From Bacillota bacterium (GTDB taxonomy: Bacteria > Bacillota > Limnochordia > DTU080), in NCBI GenBank assembly GCA_012840225.1, contig DULU01000002.1:1-64000 (forward strand): 64,000 bases of DNA, written 5' to 3'. A program made the translations under genes and the position numbers. This document shows, one piece after another, positions 36,434 to 45,014 of the stretch. The notes beneath the pieces are model-generated. The model was not told the origin of the DNA and searched no databases. It saw only the letters and a list, made by a program, of their open reading frames with translations. Each line of letters opens with the position of its first letter. Within the stretch, counting starts at the first letter, position 1.

Positions 36434-36552
36434 CATTGGGGAGTAGCTTGAAGGACAAGGCCAACATCCTGGCTGCAAGCCTGGCCTTTCCGGCCTGTAG
36501 TAAGTCGGCCTAGCAAGACCTTTGCGCATGGGAAGCGTAGAGGTCTTTTTTT
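36434..36552 (+). ncRNA. yybP-ykoY (manganese) riboswitch
   Basis: The segment begins with CATTGGGGAGTAGC, the conserved 5' element of the yybP-ykoY motif, and ends with AGCAAGACCTTTGC and GCGTAGAGGTCT, the conserved 3' element. It lies between a promoter and a TerC-family gene, a classic target. Members sense Mn2+ and turn on efflux genes. Here the 3' element overlaps an intrinsic terminator, so control is by transcription: Mn2+ binding would stop terminator formation. Confidence 0.88.
36516..36552 (+). terminator. Intrinsic terminator of the riboswitch
   Basis: AGACCT (36516-36521) and AGGTCT (36541-36546), extended by GCGC/GCGT pairing, form a stem followed by a run of seven T residues. 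Confidence 0.85.
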
Positions 36553-36633
36553 GTATGCCGCACTGTGCTTTCAGGTTTTAGTCGGTCCGGTACATCGTTG
36601 GTACGGCACATTTTTTACTGTAGGGGGAATCAC

Positions 36634-37323
36634 ATGTTGGAGTCGATCTGGGCCGCGGTCAGCAACCCGCTCAACTGGTGGATCATTTTCACCCTGGTGT
36701 TGCTGGAAGGATTGCTCTCGGCAGATAACGCCTTAGTGTTGGCCATCATGGTCAAACACCTGCCGGAGAAACAACGGCGCAAAGCTCTCTTGTATGGTAT
36801 CTGGGGCGCTTTTATCTTCCGGATGATCGCCATCGCCGTCGGCGCCGTGCTGATCAAAATCTGGTGGATAAAAATCATCGGTGGTCTCTACCTGATCCAG
36901 CTTGCCGTCAAGCACTTCCTGCCTAAAAAAGATAAAGAAAAAGAAATTAAACCCAGCAAACTGCGGGGCTTCTGGCCGACGGTGGCGGCTGTGGAAATGA
37001 TGGATATCGCCTTCTCCATCGACTCGGTCCTCACCGCTTTAGGGGTGAGCGACCAGCTGTGGGTTCTATATGCCGGAGGCATCCTGGGCATCCTCACCAT
37101 GCGCTTCATCGCCGGTTTCATCATTACCCTGATAGAGAGAATCCCCGAGCTGGAGGTGACGGCCTATCTGATGATCTCCATCATCGGCGCCAACCTCGTG
37201 GCCGAGGCGCTGGGTTATCATATAGGCAAGACGATTCTATACATTATATTGGGCATCTTGCTGGTCGGCTCTTTTGTGGTCCACTATTCCCGCAAGGCTA
37301 TCAAGGGGGGTGCCCAGCCCTAA
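36634..37323 (+). CDS. TerC/YkoY-family membrane protein, probable Mn2+ exporter
   Basis: A 229-residue protein with about seven membrane segments. It has the TerC family's two Asp-bearing motifs, LLSADNALVLAIMV and MMDIAFSIDSVLTALG. YkoY-type members are linked to manganese export or metalation of secreted enzymes. The Mn riboswitch directly upstream supports a metal role. GGGGG lies 6 bases before the ATG at 36634; the frame extends to 36565 but without an RBS. It is monocistronic, convergent with a DUF6544 gene 10 bp away. Confidence 0.92.
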   Translation: MLESIWAAVSNPLNWWIIFTLVLLEGLLSADNALVLAIMVKHLPEKQRRKALLYGIWGAFIFRMIAIAVGAVLIKIWWIKIIGGLYLIQLAVKHFLPKKDKEKEIKPSKLRGFWPTVAAVEMMDIAFSIDSVLTALGVSDQLWVLYAGGILGILTMRFIAGFIITLIERIPELEVTAYLMISIIGANLVAEALGYHIGKTILYIILGILLVGSFVVHYSRKAIKGGAQP

Positions 37324-37333
37324 GCTAGAGCCG

Positions 37334-38197
37334 CTATTTTACAAATTCATATTCGATCTGCTCAATCCTTGCCCGCCAATAGGGTTTGTCTCCCTCCGGC
37401 AAGAGCCAGGCGACTTCGCCTTCCGTCGGGATCAGCATGCCGCCATTCTCCTGGTAGTTCCAGAAGCGACCTTCCCACGGAGTGGCCACCAGGGTGCCGT
37501 TTACCTCCCGATAGCGGGCTGCGGAGCGCACCGAGCTGATCATTCCCTGCTCGTCGAAGGTGAAGACCAGCTCGACAGTGGTGTCGCCGTCGGTGAGGGT
37601 GGCCCGGGCACTTGTCTCATCGATGGCCTCCCAGCTCAACCCATCTCCCGGCAAGAGTTTCGTCGGATACCAGGCAGCCTCGGCGAGAAAGCGCATCAGT
37701 TCCCCCTGGTTCAGCTCGGGACTCCCGGGCTGCTCCATCACTTTGATAGCCCCGAAGAGCTTGGCTTTGAGGAGGCCTTTACCGGCCACATAGCCGTCAT
37801 GCACGAAAGCGGTGAGGCCGCTGATGCGGTTGCGGGCATCCCACACAAAGCCGGGACGGTTGGTCACCACATGCTGTGTCGAGGTGAACGGGGTCCACTT
37901 GTCACTGTCGGTGCCCATATTGAAGGTGCCGGCGTGTTTGAGGGTCACCGCCGCCACCAGGGGTTGACCGTCTTTCAGGACGGTGCGGAGGTAGCGCTCC
38001 ACCGGTGTCGGGAGCCCCGCCAGATCCTCGGCCCGGAAATATTTCGCCCCTTCCCATTCTTCCAGGCGCGCCGCTTCCATGGTCCGAAGCAGTTCGGCCG
38101 TGTCGGCCTGCCAGGAACGCTCACCGTAATAAATGAGACCTGCGGGAATCAAAATCAGTGCCAGAACGCCGGATATAATTCCTTTGACTAAAAGCAT
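37334..38197 (-). CDS. DUF6544-family membrane-anchored protein
   Basis: A 287-residue protein with one N-terminal membrane segment (about residues 5-24) and a soluble beta-rich part containing the GTFNMG, PGFVWDAR and PTKLLPG segments. These resemble the DUF6544 (formerly DUF6920) family, whose function is unknown. It is probably anchored with the large domain outside. GGGAG precedes the ATG. It is separated from the liv operon by a terminator and has no evident partner. Confidence 0.7.
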   Translation of the reverse strand: MLLVKGIISGVLALILIPAGLIYYGERSWQADTAELLRTMEAARLEEWEGAKYFRAEDLAGLPTPVERYLRTVLKDGQPLVAAVTLKHAGTFNMGTDSDKWTPFTSTQHVVTNRPGFVWDARNRISGLTAFVHDGYVAGKGLLKAKLFGAIKVMEQPGSPELNQGELMRFLAEAAWYPTKLLPGDGLSWEAIDETSARATLTDGDTTVELVFTFDEQGMISSVRSAARYREVNGTLVATPWEGRFWNYQENGGMLIPTEGEVAWLLPEGDKPYWRARIEQIEYEFVK

Positions 38198-38240
38198 GCC
38201 TGTCTATACTCCCATCGTTGATGAATAAGTGAATAAAAAG

Positions 38241-38272
38241 AAAAAAGCACCATGGATATAGATCCATGGTGC
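38241..38272 (-). terminator. Intrinsic terminator of the liv/CBS-ACT operon
   Basis: GCACCATGGAT (38247-38257) and ATCCATGGTGC (38262-38272) form a perfect 11-bp stem with a 4-base loop. On the - strand a TTTTTT run follows, 74 bp after the CBS-ACT stop. Confidence 0.9.
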
Positions 38273-38345
38273 GGTGCCAAAGAGTGGGAAAGGAATGACC
38301 AAGTTTCTCAAACCAGGCGAGGATAGCCGATACGGCGTGATTTGC

Positions 38346-38987
38346 TCAAGCTCTATGCACAACAGAATAGCCGGCCTTCTCCAATTCTGCGACTAAAGCA
38401 TCGATCTCTGCGGACTCCACGGTGGCCAGCTTGAAGATGATGCGGGGATAATCCTTGCCCACATCCACCGCAGCCACGGCCAGGATGTTTATCCCTTTGT
38501 TGCTGATGATGCGGGCTATGTCGGCCAGCACGCCGACTTTATTGGTCACTTTGATGGTCAGGCGGGCTCCCGGAGCCCCACCGTGCATCAGATCCACAAA
38601 AGCGTCAAAGAGGTCCCGCTCGGTAACGATGCCGATCACCTGGTCGTTTTCCACTACCGGCAGACCGCTGATGCGGCGGTCTCTCATCACCCGGGCCGCT
38701 TCCTCCACGGTGTCGTTGGGGCTGATGGTGATCGGCTGCAAGGTCATCACTTCGCGCACCTTCATCTTTTGCAGCAGCTCGTTTTGTTCCCAGATAGAAA
38801 GAGTGGTGGCAGCCGAGGGCGCTACCCGCATCAAATCCAGCTCGGTGACGATACCTATCAGCCGACCCTTACGAGTCACCGGCAAGCGGCTGAACTGGTG
38901 CCGGCGCATGGCATCCATAGCCTCAAAAATGGGGGTGTCTTCGGTGACGGTAATAGGATCGGCAGTCATGACATCACGCACCAGCAT
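38346..38987 (-). CDS. CBS-CBS-ACT domain protein (AcuB-like)
   Basis: A 213-residue protein with two CBS domains (residues about 1-60 and 75-135; motifs VRDVMTADPITV and VREVMTLQPITI) and a C-terminal ACT domain (LTIKVTNKVGVLADIARIISNKGINI). CBS domains bind adenylates and ACT domains usually bind amino acids. It is the last gene of the branched-chain amino acid transporter operon, which fits a sensor of energy state and amino acid level; this role is inferred. I chose the ATG at 38987 with GAGAGGG upstream, avoiding overlap with livF. Confidence 0.9.
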   Translation of the reverse strand: MLVRDVMTADPITVTEDTPIFEAMDAMRRHQFSRLPVTRKGRLIGIVTELDLMRVAPSAATTLSIWEQNELLQKMKVREVMTLQPITISPNDTVEEAARVMRDRRISGLPVVENDQVIGIVTERDLFDAFVDLMHGGAPGARLTIKVTNKVGVLADIARIISNKGINILAVAAVDVGKDYPRIIFKLATVESAEIDALVAELEKAGYSVVHRA

Positions 38988-39051
38988 TGATGGTTCACCC
39001 TCTCTTTCTCTATTACTATTTTTATTATATCTTATTTCCTCCATGACCGGA

Positions 39052-39756
39052 TCAACCACCTAAATATGCTTTCTTCACTTCATCCATCTCCAGCACTTGT
39101 TTGGCCGGACCGGACAACACCACCCGTCCCGTCTCCAGCACATAAGCCCGGTGGGCTATGGCCAGGGCCATGTGGGCGTTCTGCTCCACCAAGAGGATGG
39201 TAGCTCCCATCTTGTTGATCTCCTGGATGATGCGGAAGATCTCCCGCACCAGCATGGGAGCGAGGCCCATGCTCGGCTCATCGAGAAGCAGCAGTTGGGG
39301 AGCGGCCATCAACCCCCGGCCGATGGCCAGCATCTGCTGCTCTCCGCCGCTCAGGGTGCCGGCCAGCTGGGATTGCCTTTCCTCCAGGCGGGGAAAGAGG
39401 CGGAACACCTTCCTCATGTCGGCGGCCACGGCCGCTTTATCACGGCGCAGATAGGCCCCCAGTTCCAGGTTGTCCCGCACGGTCAGGTTGGCGAACACCC
39501 GGCGGCCTTCCGGCACCTGCACGATGCCGGCTTTTACCACGTCATGCACCGGCATGCTGGTGATGGACTGCCCTTTGAACAATATCTTGCCGTTTTTGGC
39601 CCGCACCAAGCCGGAGATGGTGTTGAGGGTGGTGCTCTTCCCGGCGCCATTGGCCCCGATCAGGCTGACAATCTCCCCCTGCTCAACTTCCAGCGACAGA
39701 TCCTTAAGGGCGTGTATACCCCCGTAATAAACATTCAGACCCTCAATTTGCAACAT
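39052..39756 (-). CDS. livF: Branched-chain amino acid ABC transporter ATPase LivF
   Basis: A 234-residue ATPase with Walker A GANGAGKS, signature LSGGEQQ and Walker B LLLLDEPSMG, of LivF length. It powers uptake with LivG. Its ATG lies inside the end of livG with GGAGAGGAG upstream, so it is translationally coupled. Confidence 0.96.
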   Translation of the reverse strand: MLQIEGLNVYYGGIHALKDLSLEVEQGEIVSLIGANGAGKSTTLNTISGLVRAKNGKILFKGQSITSMPVHDVVKAGIVQVPEGRRVFANLTVRDNLELGAYLRRDKAAVAADMRKVFRLFPRLEERQSQLAGTLSGGEQQMLAIGRGLMAAPQLLLLDEPSMGLAPMLVREIFRIIQEINKMGATILLVEQNAHMALAIAHRAYVLETGRVVLSGPAKQVLEMDEVKKAYLGG

Positions 39757-40519
39757 CGGCGGTCTCCTCTCCCAGGTATGCTTCTATTACCCGGGGATTG
39801 GATCGAATCTCGTCCGGAGTTCCCTCGGCTATTTTCATTCCATAGTCCAGCACGGTGATGCGCCGGCATACCCCCATCACCAGGCTCATGTCGTGCTCGA
39901 TGACCAGGATGGTCAGGTTATACCGGTCGTGAATTTCCTGTATGAAGGTTTTCAGCCTGGCGGTCTCCTGGATGTTCATGCCGGCGGCCGGCTCATCCAG
40001 GAGCAACAGCTTAGGCCGGGTGGCCAGCGCCCTGGCGATCTCCAGACGCCGCTGCTCGCCATAAGGGAGGTTGTGAGCGATCTGGTGTGCCCGCTCAGCC
40101 AGCCCCACCTCTTCCAGCAGGCGGTAGGCCGACTCCCTTATCTCCTCTTCCTCCCTGCCGATGTTCAGATGCAAAAAGGCCCTGGCATAACCGTATTTCA
40201 CATGACGGTGAAAGGCGATCATCACATTTTCCAGCGCCGTCAGCTGGCTGAACAACCTGATATTCTGGAAGGTGCGGGCCATGCCCCGCTTGGTCACCTC
40301 ATGCGCCGGGAGCCGGGTGATCTCCTCCCCGGCGTAGTAGATGTGACCACTGGTAGGAGCCAGCAGACCGGAAATCATATTGAAAACGGTGGTCTTCCCG
40401 GCGCCGTTGGGGCCGATCAATCCGGCCAGCTCACCTTCTTCAAGGATATAGTCAAAGCCGGCTACAGCCCGCAAACCACCGAAAGTCATCGATAGCCCTT
40501 TGGTCTCAAGAAGCGCCAA
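39743..40519 (-). CDS. livG: Branched-chain amino acid ABC transporter ATPase LivG
   Basis: A 258-residue ATPase with Walker A GPNGAGKT, signature region LPYGEQRRLEIARALA (degenerate in LivG) and Walker B LLLLDEPAAG. It starts at a TTG (40519) with GGGGAGGAG upstream, overlapping the end of livM. The ABC signature carries YGEQ in place of SGGQ, as is normal for LivG. Confidence 0.96.
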   Translation of the reverse strand: MALLETKGLSMTFGGLRAVAGFDYILEEGELAGLIGPNGAGKTTVFNMISGLLAPTSGHIYYAGEEITRLPAHEVTKRGMARTFQNIRLFSQLTALENVMIAFHRHVKYGYARAFLHLNIGREEEEIRESAYRLLEEVGLAERAHQIAHNLPYGEQRRLEIARALATRPKLLLLDEPAAGMNIQETARLKTFIQEIHDRYNLTILVIEHDMSLVMGVCRRITVLDYGMKIAEGTPDEIRSNPRVIEAYLGEETADVAN

Positions 40520-41489
40520 GCTGCCGCTCCTCCCCTTTCTTCTTTATAAAGCTGATCGGCAGGGCGATCTCCCTCATACCCATCAGGCCGCCCGGCCTAT
40601 ATATCATGATGCCGATCAATGTCAAGCTATAGATGATCAACCGCGGGTAGGGCCAGTTGGCGAGCAACATCGAGAGACCCGTGAGCAAAATGGCGGCGAT
40701 CACCGAACCGGAGATGCTGCCCAGACCGCCCAGCACCACGATGATCAGCACTTCCACCGAGCGCAGGAAGCCGAAGCTGTGCGGAGCGATGAGGAAAAAG
40801 TAATGGGCGTAAAGGGCCCCGGCAATGCCGGCAAAGGCAGCGCCGACGCTGAAGGCGATCACCTTATATAATGTAGTGTTTATGCCCATGGCCGAGGCGG
40901 CCACCTCATCCTCCCGCACGGCGATGCAGGCCCGGCCGTGAGCCGACTGCACCCAGTTGCGGATGATCACCACGGTGAGCACGGCAATAACATAGACCCA
41001 GGTGAAATTGGTAAGGCGCGGCACCGAAAAACCGCGGGCCCCGCCGACATATTCCCAGTTTAAAAAGACCACCCTGATGATCTCGCCGAAACCGAGGGTG
41101 GCGATGGCCAGATAGTCCCCCCGCAGGCGCAAGGTCGGCAGGCCGATCAGCATGCCGGCCAGCGCCGCCACCAAGCCGCCCATGAGCAGGGCCAGCGCGA
41201 AGGGCAAGCCGAATTTGACGGTGGCGATGGCGCCGAAATAGGCGCCGATGCTCATGAACCCGGCATGACCTATGGAAAACTGGCCGGTGAAACCGTTGAT
41301 CAGGTTGAGGCTCACGCCCAGGATCACATAGATGCCGGCCAGCACCAGGTTATTGGTGGTATATTGATCGATAATGCCGAGCGCTTTCAGTCCTATGATC
41401 AACAGATAAAGCAGGACGACAAAAGCGCCCCATATCAACTGGCGTTCCATTTTTTCCAGACGATGCTGCGGTACTGAAAGCAAGCCCAT
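40506..41489 (-). CDS. livM: Branched-chain amino acid ABC transporter permease LivM
   Basis: A 327-residue permease with about ten membrane segments and the LivM hallmark segments LSLNLINGFTGQFSIGHAGF and LRGDYLAIATLGFGEI. Its ATG overlaps the livH stop (TGATG). It forms the channel with LivH. Confidence 0.96.
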   Translation of the reverse strand: MGLLSVPQHRLEKMERQLIWGAFVVLLYLLIIGLKALGIIDQYTTNNLVLAGIYVILGVSLNLINGFTGQFSIGHAGFMSIGAYFGAIATVKFGLPFALALLMGGLVAALAGMLIGLPTLRLRGDYLAIATLGFGEIIRVVFLNWEYVGGARGFSVPRLTNFTWVYVIAVLTVVIIRNWVQSAHGRACIAVREDEVAASAMGINTTLYKVIAFSVGAAFAGIAGALYAHYFFLIAPHSFGFLRSVEVLIIVVLGGLGSISGSVIAAILLTGLSMLLANWPYPRLIIYSLTLIGIMIYRPGGLMGMREIALPISFIKKKGEERQLGAS

Positions 41490-42367
41490 CACACCTTCTC
41501 CACCGAGCGCTTACCCAACAGCCCTGTCGGTTTAACTAAAAGTATAATAATCAATATGGCAAAAGCTACGGCATCCCGATAGGTTGACGACAGAAAACCG
41601 CTCACCAGCGATTCGGCAACACCCATTATAATACCACCAACCATGGCGCCGGGGATAATGCCAATGCCGCCCAGTACGGCGGCGACGAAAGCTTTCAGGC
41701 CCGGCATGATGCCCATCAGCGGATCGATGCGGTTATAATAGACCCCCACCAGGAGACCGGCGGCGCCGGCCAAAGCCGAGCCGATGGCGAAGGTGAAGGA
41801 GATGACAGAGTTGACGTTGATCCCCATCAGGGCCGCCGCATCCATGTCGTAGGAAACGGCCCGCATGGCTTTACCGCTTTTGGTCTTCTGCACCAGGAAA
41901 TGCAACCCGAGCATCAGGATGATGGCGATGCCTAATATAAAAAGCTGCTGGGCGGTGATGATCAGGCCGGCCAGCTGCAGTTGATAATTGGCCAAAAGGT
42001 CCGGATAAGCTCTCGGCTGAGGTGAAAAGGCCCAGATCATCGAGTATTCAATCAGGAAGGAGACCCCGATGGCAGTGATGAGGATGGCAATGCGCGGAGC
42101 ATGGCGCAAAGGCTTATATGCCAGCCGTTCAATTATGACGCCCAAAAGCGAAGCACAGGCCATGGACAGGATCAGAGCAGGTATAAACGATAAATGCAGG
42201 ACCCGGGTGGTAAAAAAGCCGATGAAGGCTCCGATCATATAGATGTCGCCGTGGGCAAAGTTGATCAGGCGGACAATGCCGTAAACCATGGTGTATCCCA
42301 GGGCGATCAGAGCATAGACACTGCCCAGCGATAGCCCGTTGATTACTTGCTGTAAAAATTCGTTCAA
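41489..42367 (-). CDS. livH: Branched-chain amino acid ABC transporter permease LivH
   Basis: A 292-residue permease with the hallmark GLSLGSVYALIALGYTMVYG at its N-terminus and about eight membrane segments. I chose the TTG at 42367 because GGGGGTGG lies 6 bases upstream; the frame extends to another TTG at 42385. A stable hairpin separates it from livK. Confidence 0.95.
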   Translation of the reverse strand: MNEFLQQVINGLSLGSVYALIALGYTMVYGIVRLINFAHGDIYMIGAFIGFFTTRVLHLSFIPALILSMACASLLGVIIERLAYKPLRHAPRIAILITAIGVSFLIEYSMIWAFSPQPRAYPDLLANYQLQLAGLIITAQQLFILGIAIILMLGLHFLVQKTKSGKAMRAVSYDMDAAALMGINVNSVISFTFAIGSALAGAAGLLVGVYYNRIDPLMGIMPGLKAFVAAVLGGIGIIPGAMVGGIIMGVAESLVSGFLSSTYRDAVAFAILIIILLVKPTGLLGKRSVEKV

Positions 42368-42391
42368 ACAACGCCACCCCCGCAAACATGG

Positions 42392-42439
42392 GGACCCGGC
42401 AGATGCGCATTATTAAGAAGCACAGGCTCCGCCGGGTCC
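42392..42439 (-). promoter_or_regulatory. Intercistronic hairpin between livK and livH
   Basis: GGACCCGGC (42392-42400) and GCCGGGTCC (42431-42439) can form a 9-bp GC stem between the livK stop and the livH start, without a T-tract. In such operons a hairpin here often stabilises or partly terminates the message so that the binding protein is made in excess; that role is inferred. Confidence 0.6.
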
Positions 42440-42465
42440 AACCCCCCAAAATACCTACCTAAGAA

Positions 42466-43614
42466 TTAAGGCTGAACCACTGTCTTAAATACCTGCTTGC
42501 CGTTCACCAGCTCGATGATGACCGCACTCTTGATGGGGTTGCGGTTCTCATCAAAGGTGAACTCGCCGCCGAGACCCGGGAAGTTCTTGGTAGCCGACAG
42601 GGCTTTCTGGATGTTCTCCGGCGTGACCGGGTCGGCATTGTTGATGGCATTGATCAGGAGCCTGCCGCCTTCATATCCCAGCGCGGCCAGAGCGTCCGGC
42701 ACTTCGCCATTATACTTCTCTTTATACGCCGCCACGAAAGACTGCACGTTCGGGCTGTTGTCGTCGGGGGAATAGTGGTTGGTGAAATATATCTGGTTCA
42801 GGTTCTCGGCACCGGCAATGTTGACCAACTCGGAAGAGTCCCAACCGTCGCCGCCGGTCAAAGGCACATTAATGCCCATCTGCCGGGCTTGTCTGGCAAT
42901 CAGACCCTGCTCCTGGTAATAGCCGGGAATATAGATCATGTCGGCCTTGGCGGCATTGATCTTGGTCAGCTGGGGCTTGAACTCGGTGTCGCCGGCCAGG
43001 TAGGCTTCCTCAGCCACGATGGTTCCGCCCAGCTGGGTGAAGGTCTCCTTGAAGTATTTGGACAGGCCTTTGGCATAGTCGCTGCCGTTGTCGAAGAGGA
43101 TGGCCGCCCGGCGGGAACCCAGCTGATTATAGGCAAAGTCGGCCATCACCCGGCCCTGGAAGTCGTCGATGAAGCAAGCGCGGAACACATATTCACCGAT
43201 TTCGGTCAACACCGGATTGGTCGCCGTGGGAGAGATCATGGGTACTTTCAGGCTTTGTGCGACTTTGCCTGCAGAAATGGCATTAGTGCTGATTACGGGA
43301 CCCACCAAAGCTACCACTTTATCCTGCTCGACCAGCTTGGTGGCCATATTGGCCGCCTCGGCCACATCGGACTTGTTGTCGACTTGAACCAAAACGACTT
43401 TCTTCTTCAACTCGCCGCTGGCATTGGCTTGTTCCAAAGCCAGCTGTACGCCTTTCAACGTGGAGTTACCGAAACTGGCTACATTTCCGGTCAGCTCGAA
43501 GTTGCCGCCGATGCGGATCTCTTCCTTACCGCCGCCTCTTTTCACTGCAGCAAATATCCCTATTACTGCCACTACAACGACCAATAATACTATAAGAATT
43601 GTTTTTGACTTCAT
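42466..43614 (-). CDS. livK: Branched-chain amino acid-binding protein LivK
   Basis: A 382-residue periplasmic-binding-type protein with an N-terminal membrane anchor or signal (ILIVLLVVVVAVIGIFAAV) and the type I fold segments IRIGGNFELTGNVASFG and VALVGPVISTNAISAG. It captures branched-chain amino acids or related compounds. There is no lipobox Cys after the hydrophobic segment, so it may stay as an N-terminal membrane anchor. First gene of the operon, behind a promoter at 43677-43705. Confidence 0.95.
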   Translation of the reverse strand: MKSKTILIVLLVVVVAVIGIFAAVKRGGGKEEIRIGGNFELTGNVASFGNSTLKGVQLALEQANASGELKKKVVLVQVDNKSDVAEAANMATKLVEQDKVVALVGPVISTNAISAGKVAQSLKVPMISPTATNPVLTEIGEYVFRACFIDDFQGRVMADFAYNQLGSRRAAILFDNGSDYAKGLSKYFKETFTQLGGTIVAEEAYLAGDTEFKPQLTKINAAKADMIYIPGYYQEQGLIARQARQMGINVPLTGGDGWDSSELVNIAGAENLNQIYFTNHYSPDDNSPNVQSFVAAYKEKYNGEVPDALAALGYEGGRLLINAINNADPVTPENIQKALSATKNFPGLGGEFTFDENRNPIKSAVIIELVNGKQVFKTVVQP

Positions 43615-43676
43615 ACATAGCCCACCTTTCTACAATCTTATTTTCATGACACATAAGTACACCCTTCATCTATCCA

Positions 43677-43705
43677 CTATAACGACCTACTTATGATCAT
43701 GTCAA
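43677..43705 (-). promoter_or_regulatory. Promoter of the liv operon
   Basis: On the - strand TTGACA (complement of 43700-43705) and TTATAG (complement of 43677-43682) are 17 bp apart, 63 bp upstream of livK. Confidence 0.7.
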
Positions 43706-43824
43706 TGGCGAATAGCCTATTGGGAACGGTCTTATGCGTTATCACCGGCAAAAAAGCGGCCGATGTATGATTCTGTCCCCTTGATGCGCTGTTTGAGCCT
43801 TTTTGGCAGTCGTGGTGAGGAGAT

Positions 43825-43851
43825 ATGATTAATAATAAGAATATTTATCAT
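43825..43851. promoter_or_regulatory. AT-rich imperfect palindrome before the oxidoreductase pair
   Basis: The 27 bp from 43825 begin ATGATTAATA and end TATTTATCAT, nearly symmetric. It lies 24 bp before the start of the first oxidoreductase gene and could be an operator. GTAGGTAGG repeats and the RBS AGGGGG follow. Confidence 0.35.
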
Positions 43852-43875
43852 AGTAGGTAGGTAGGGGGTCAAAAA

Positions 43876-44985
43876 ATGGCATTGAAAGTCGGCATTGTAG
43901 GTATGGGCGGCATCGGCAACCTGCACGCCTCCTGCTATAAAAACGATGCGCTGGCGGAGTTGGTGGCCGTCTGCGACGTGGTGCGGGAAAAAGCCGATAA
44001 GGCCGCGGAAAAATTTGGCGTGAAGGCCTATTACAGCCTGCGCGACATGCTCGCCAATGAAGAACTGGATTTTGTGGACGTCACCACCAGCGGCTACGAA
44101 AACGGCAGCTGGCACTATGAACCGGCCATGGAGGCGTTGGCGGCGGGAAAGCATGTGCTGTGCGAAAAGCCGCTTTCCAATGATATCGCCGAGGCCCGGG
44201 AGATGGTGCGCTATGCCGCGGCGCGGCAACTCTATCTCGGCTGCAATCTGAACCATTATTTTACACCCACGGCGGAAAAGGCCATGCAATATATCAATGA
44301 AGGTCGGGTCGGGGAGATGATCTATCTCCTCTTCAAAATGGGTTTTCACGGTGGTGAGGAAACTTATAAATTCAACAAATCCCCCCGCTTCAATCAGCCC
44401 TACGCCCACATGAAAGCCTTCCTCACCCACCCGTTCAGCGTCATGCGCTTTTTCTGCGGCGACATCACCCATGTGCAATGCTTTGCCAAACGGCCGGGAT
44501 TCCGCCAGAGCGCCGGCGACCTGCTTTTGTCGGTCAACAGCGTGCATGTGCAGTTTGCCAACGGCACCATCGGCTATCTCCTGAGCCAGAGAGGCGATTG
44601 CGTCTGGGGCCTGGGCGGTTGGTGGAGCTGCGAGCTGGCCGGCACGAAAGGCACCTTCTGCATTGAAAACTGCCTGGAGAAACTGACCTATTGGCCGGCG
44701 CCCAAGCCCGGGGTGAAATATCCGCTCGGCGAGGGCCCTGAACCGGAAGTGACCAACACCGGTCTCAAAGATTTCAACCTTACCTTCCCCACCAGGATCC
44801 ACGCTTTCCTGGAAGATGTTACCAATAAGGTCTCTCCCGAACTCCTGCGGTCGAGCGGGCGGGACGCTTTAGCCACGCTGGAATATATCCAGGCCGCCAT
44901 CGACTCCTATGAAAACGGCGGCGCCCTCGTCAGGCCGCATCCGTTGCCGCCCATTCACGGCGACCCGCTGACCGAGCGCATATAG
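43876..44985 (+). CDS. Gfo/Idh/MocA-family oxidoreductase
   Basis: A 369-residue NAD(P)-dependent dehydrogenase with the loop GMGGIGNLHASCY and the conserved CEKPLSND, plus the histidine-rich NHYFTPTAEK strand. It resembles the next gene product closely (shared GNLHA and HVLCEKP, and the FCG..VQCFA region), so the two are tandem paralogues. The substrate is likely a sugar or inositol derivative. AGGGGG is 7 bases before the ATG. Confidence 0.92.
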   Translation: MALKVGIVGMGGIGNLHASCYKNDALAELVAVCDVVREKADKAAEKFGVKAYYSLRDMLANEELDFVDVTTSGYENGSWHYEPAMEALAAGKHVLCEKPLSNDIAEAREMVRYAAARQLYLGCNLNHYFTPTAEKAMQYINEGRVGEMIYLLFKMGFHGGEETYKFNKSPRFNQPYAHMKAFLTHPFSVMRFFCGDITHVQCFAKRPGFRQSAGDLLLSVNSVHVQFANGTIGYLLSQRGDCVWGLGGWWSCELAGTKGTFCIENCLEKLTYWPAPKPGVKYPLGEGPEPEVTNTGLKDFNLTFPTRIHAFLEDVTNKVSPELLRSSGRDALATLEYIQAAIDSYENGGALVRPHPLPPIHGDPLTERI

Positions 44986-45014
44986 GGTATATCAAGGAAA
45001 GGACAGGACCAACA

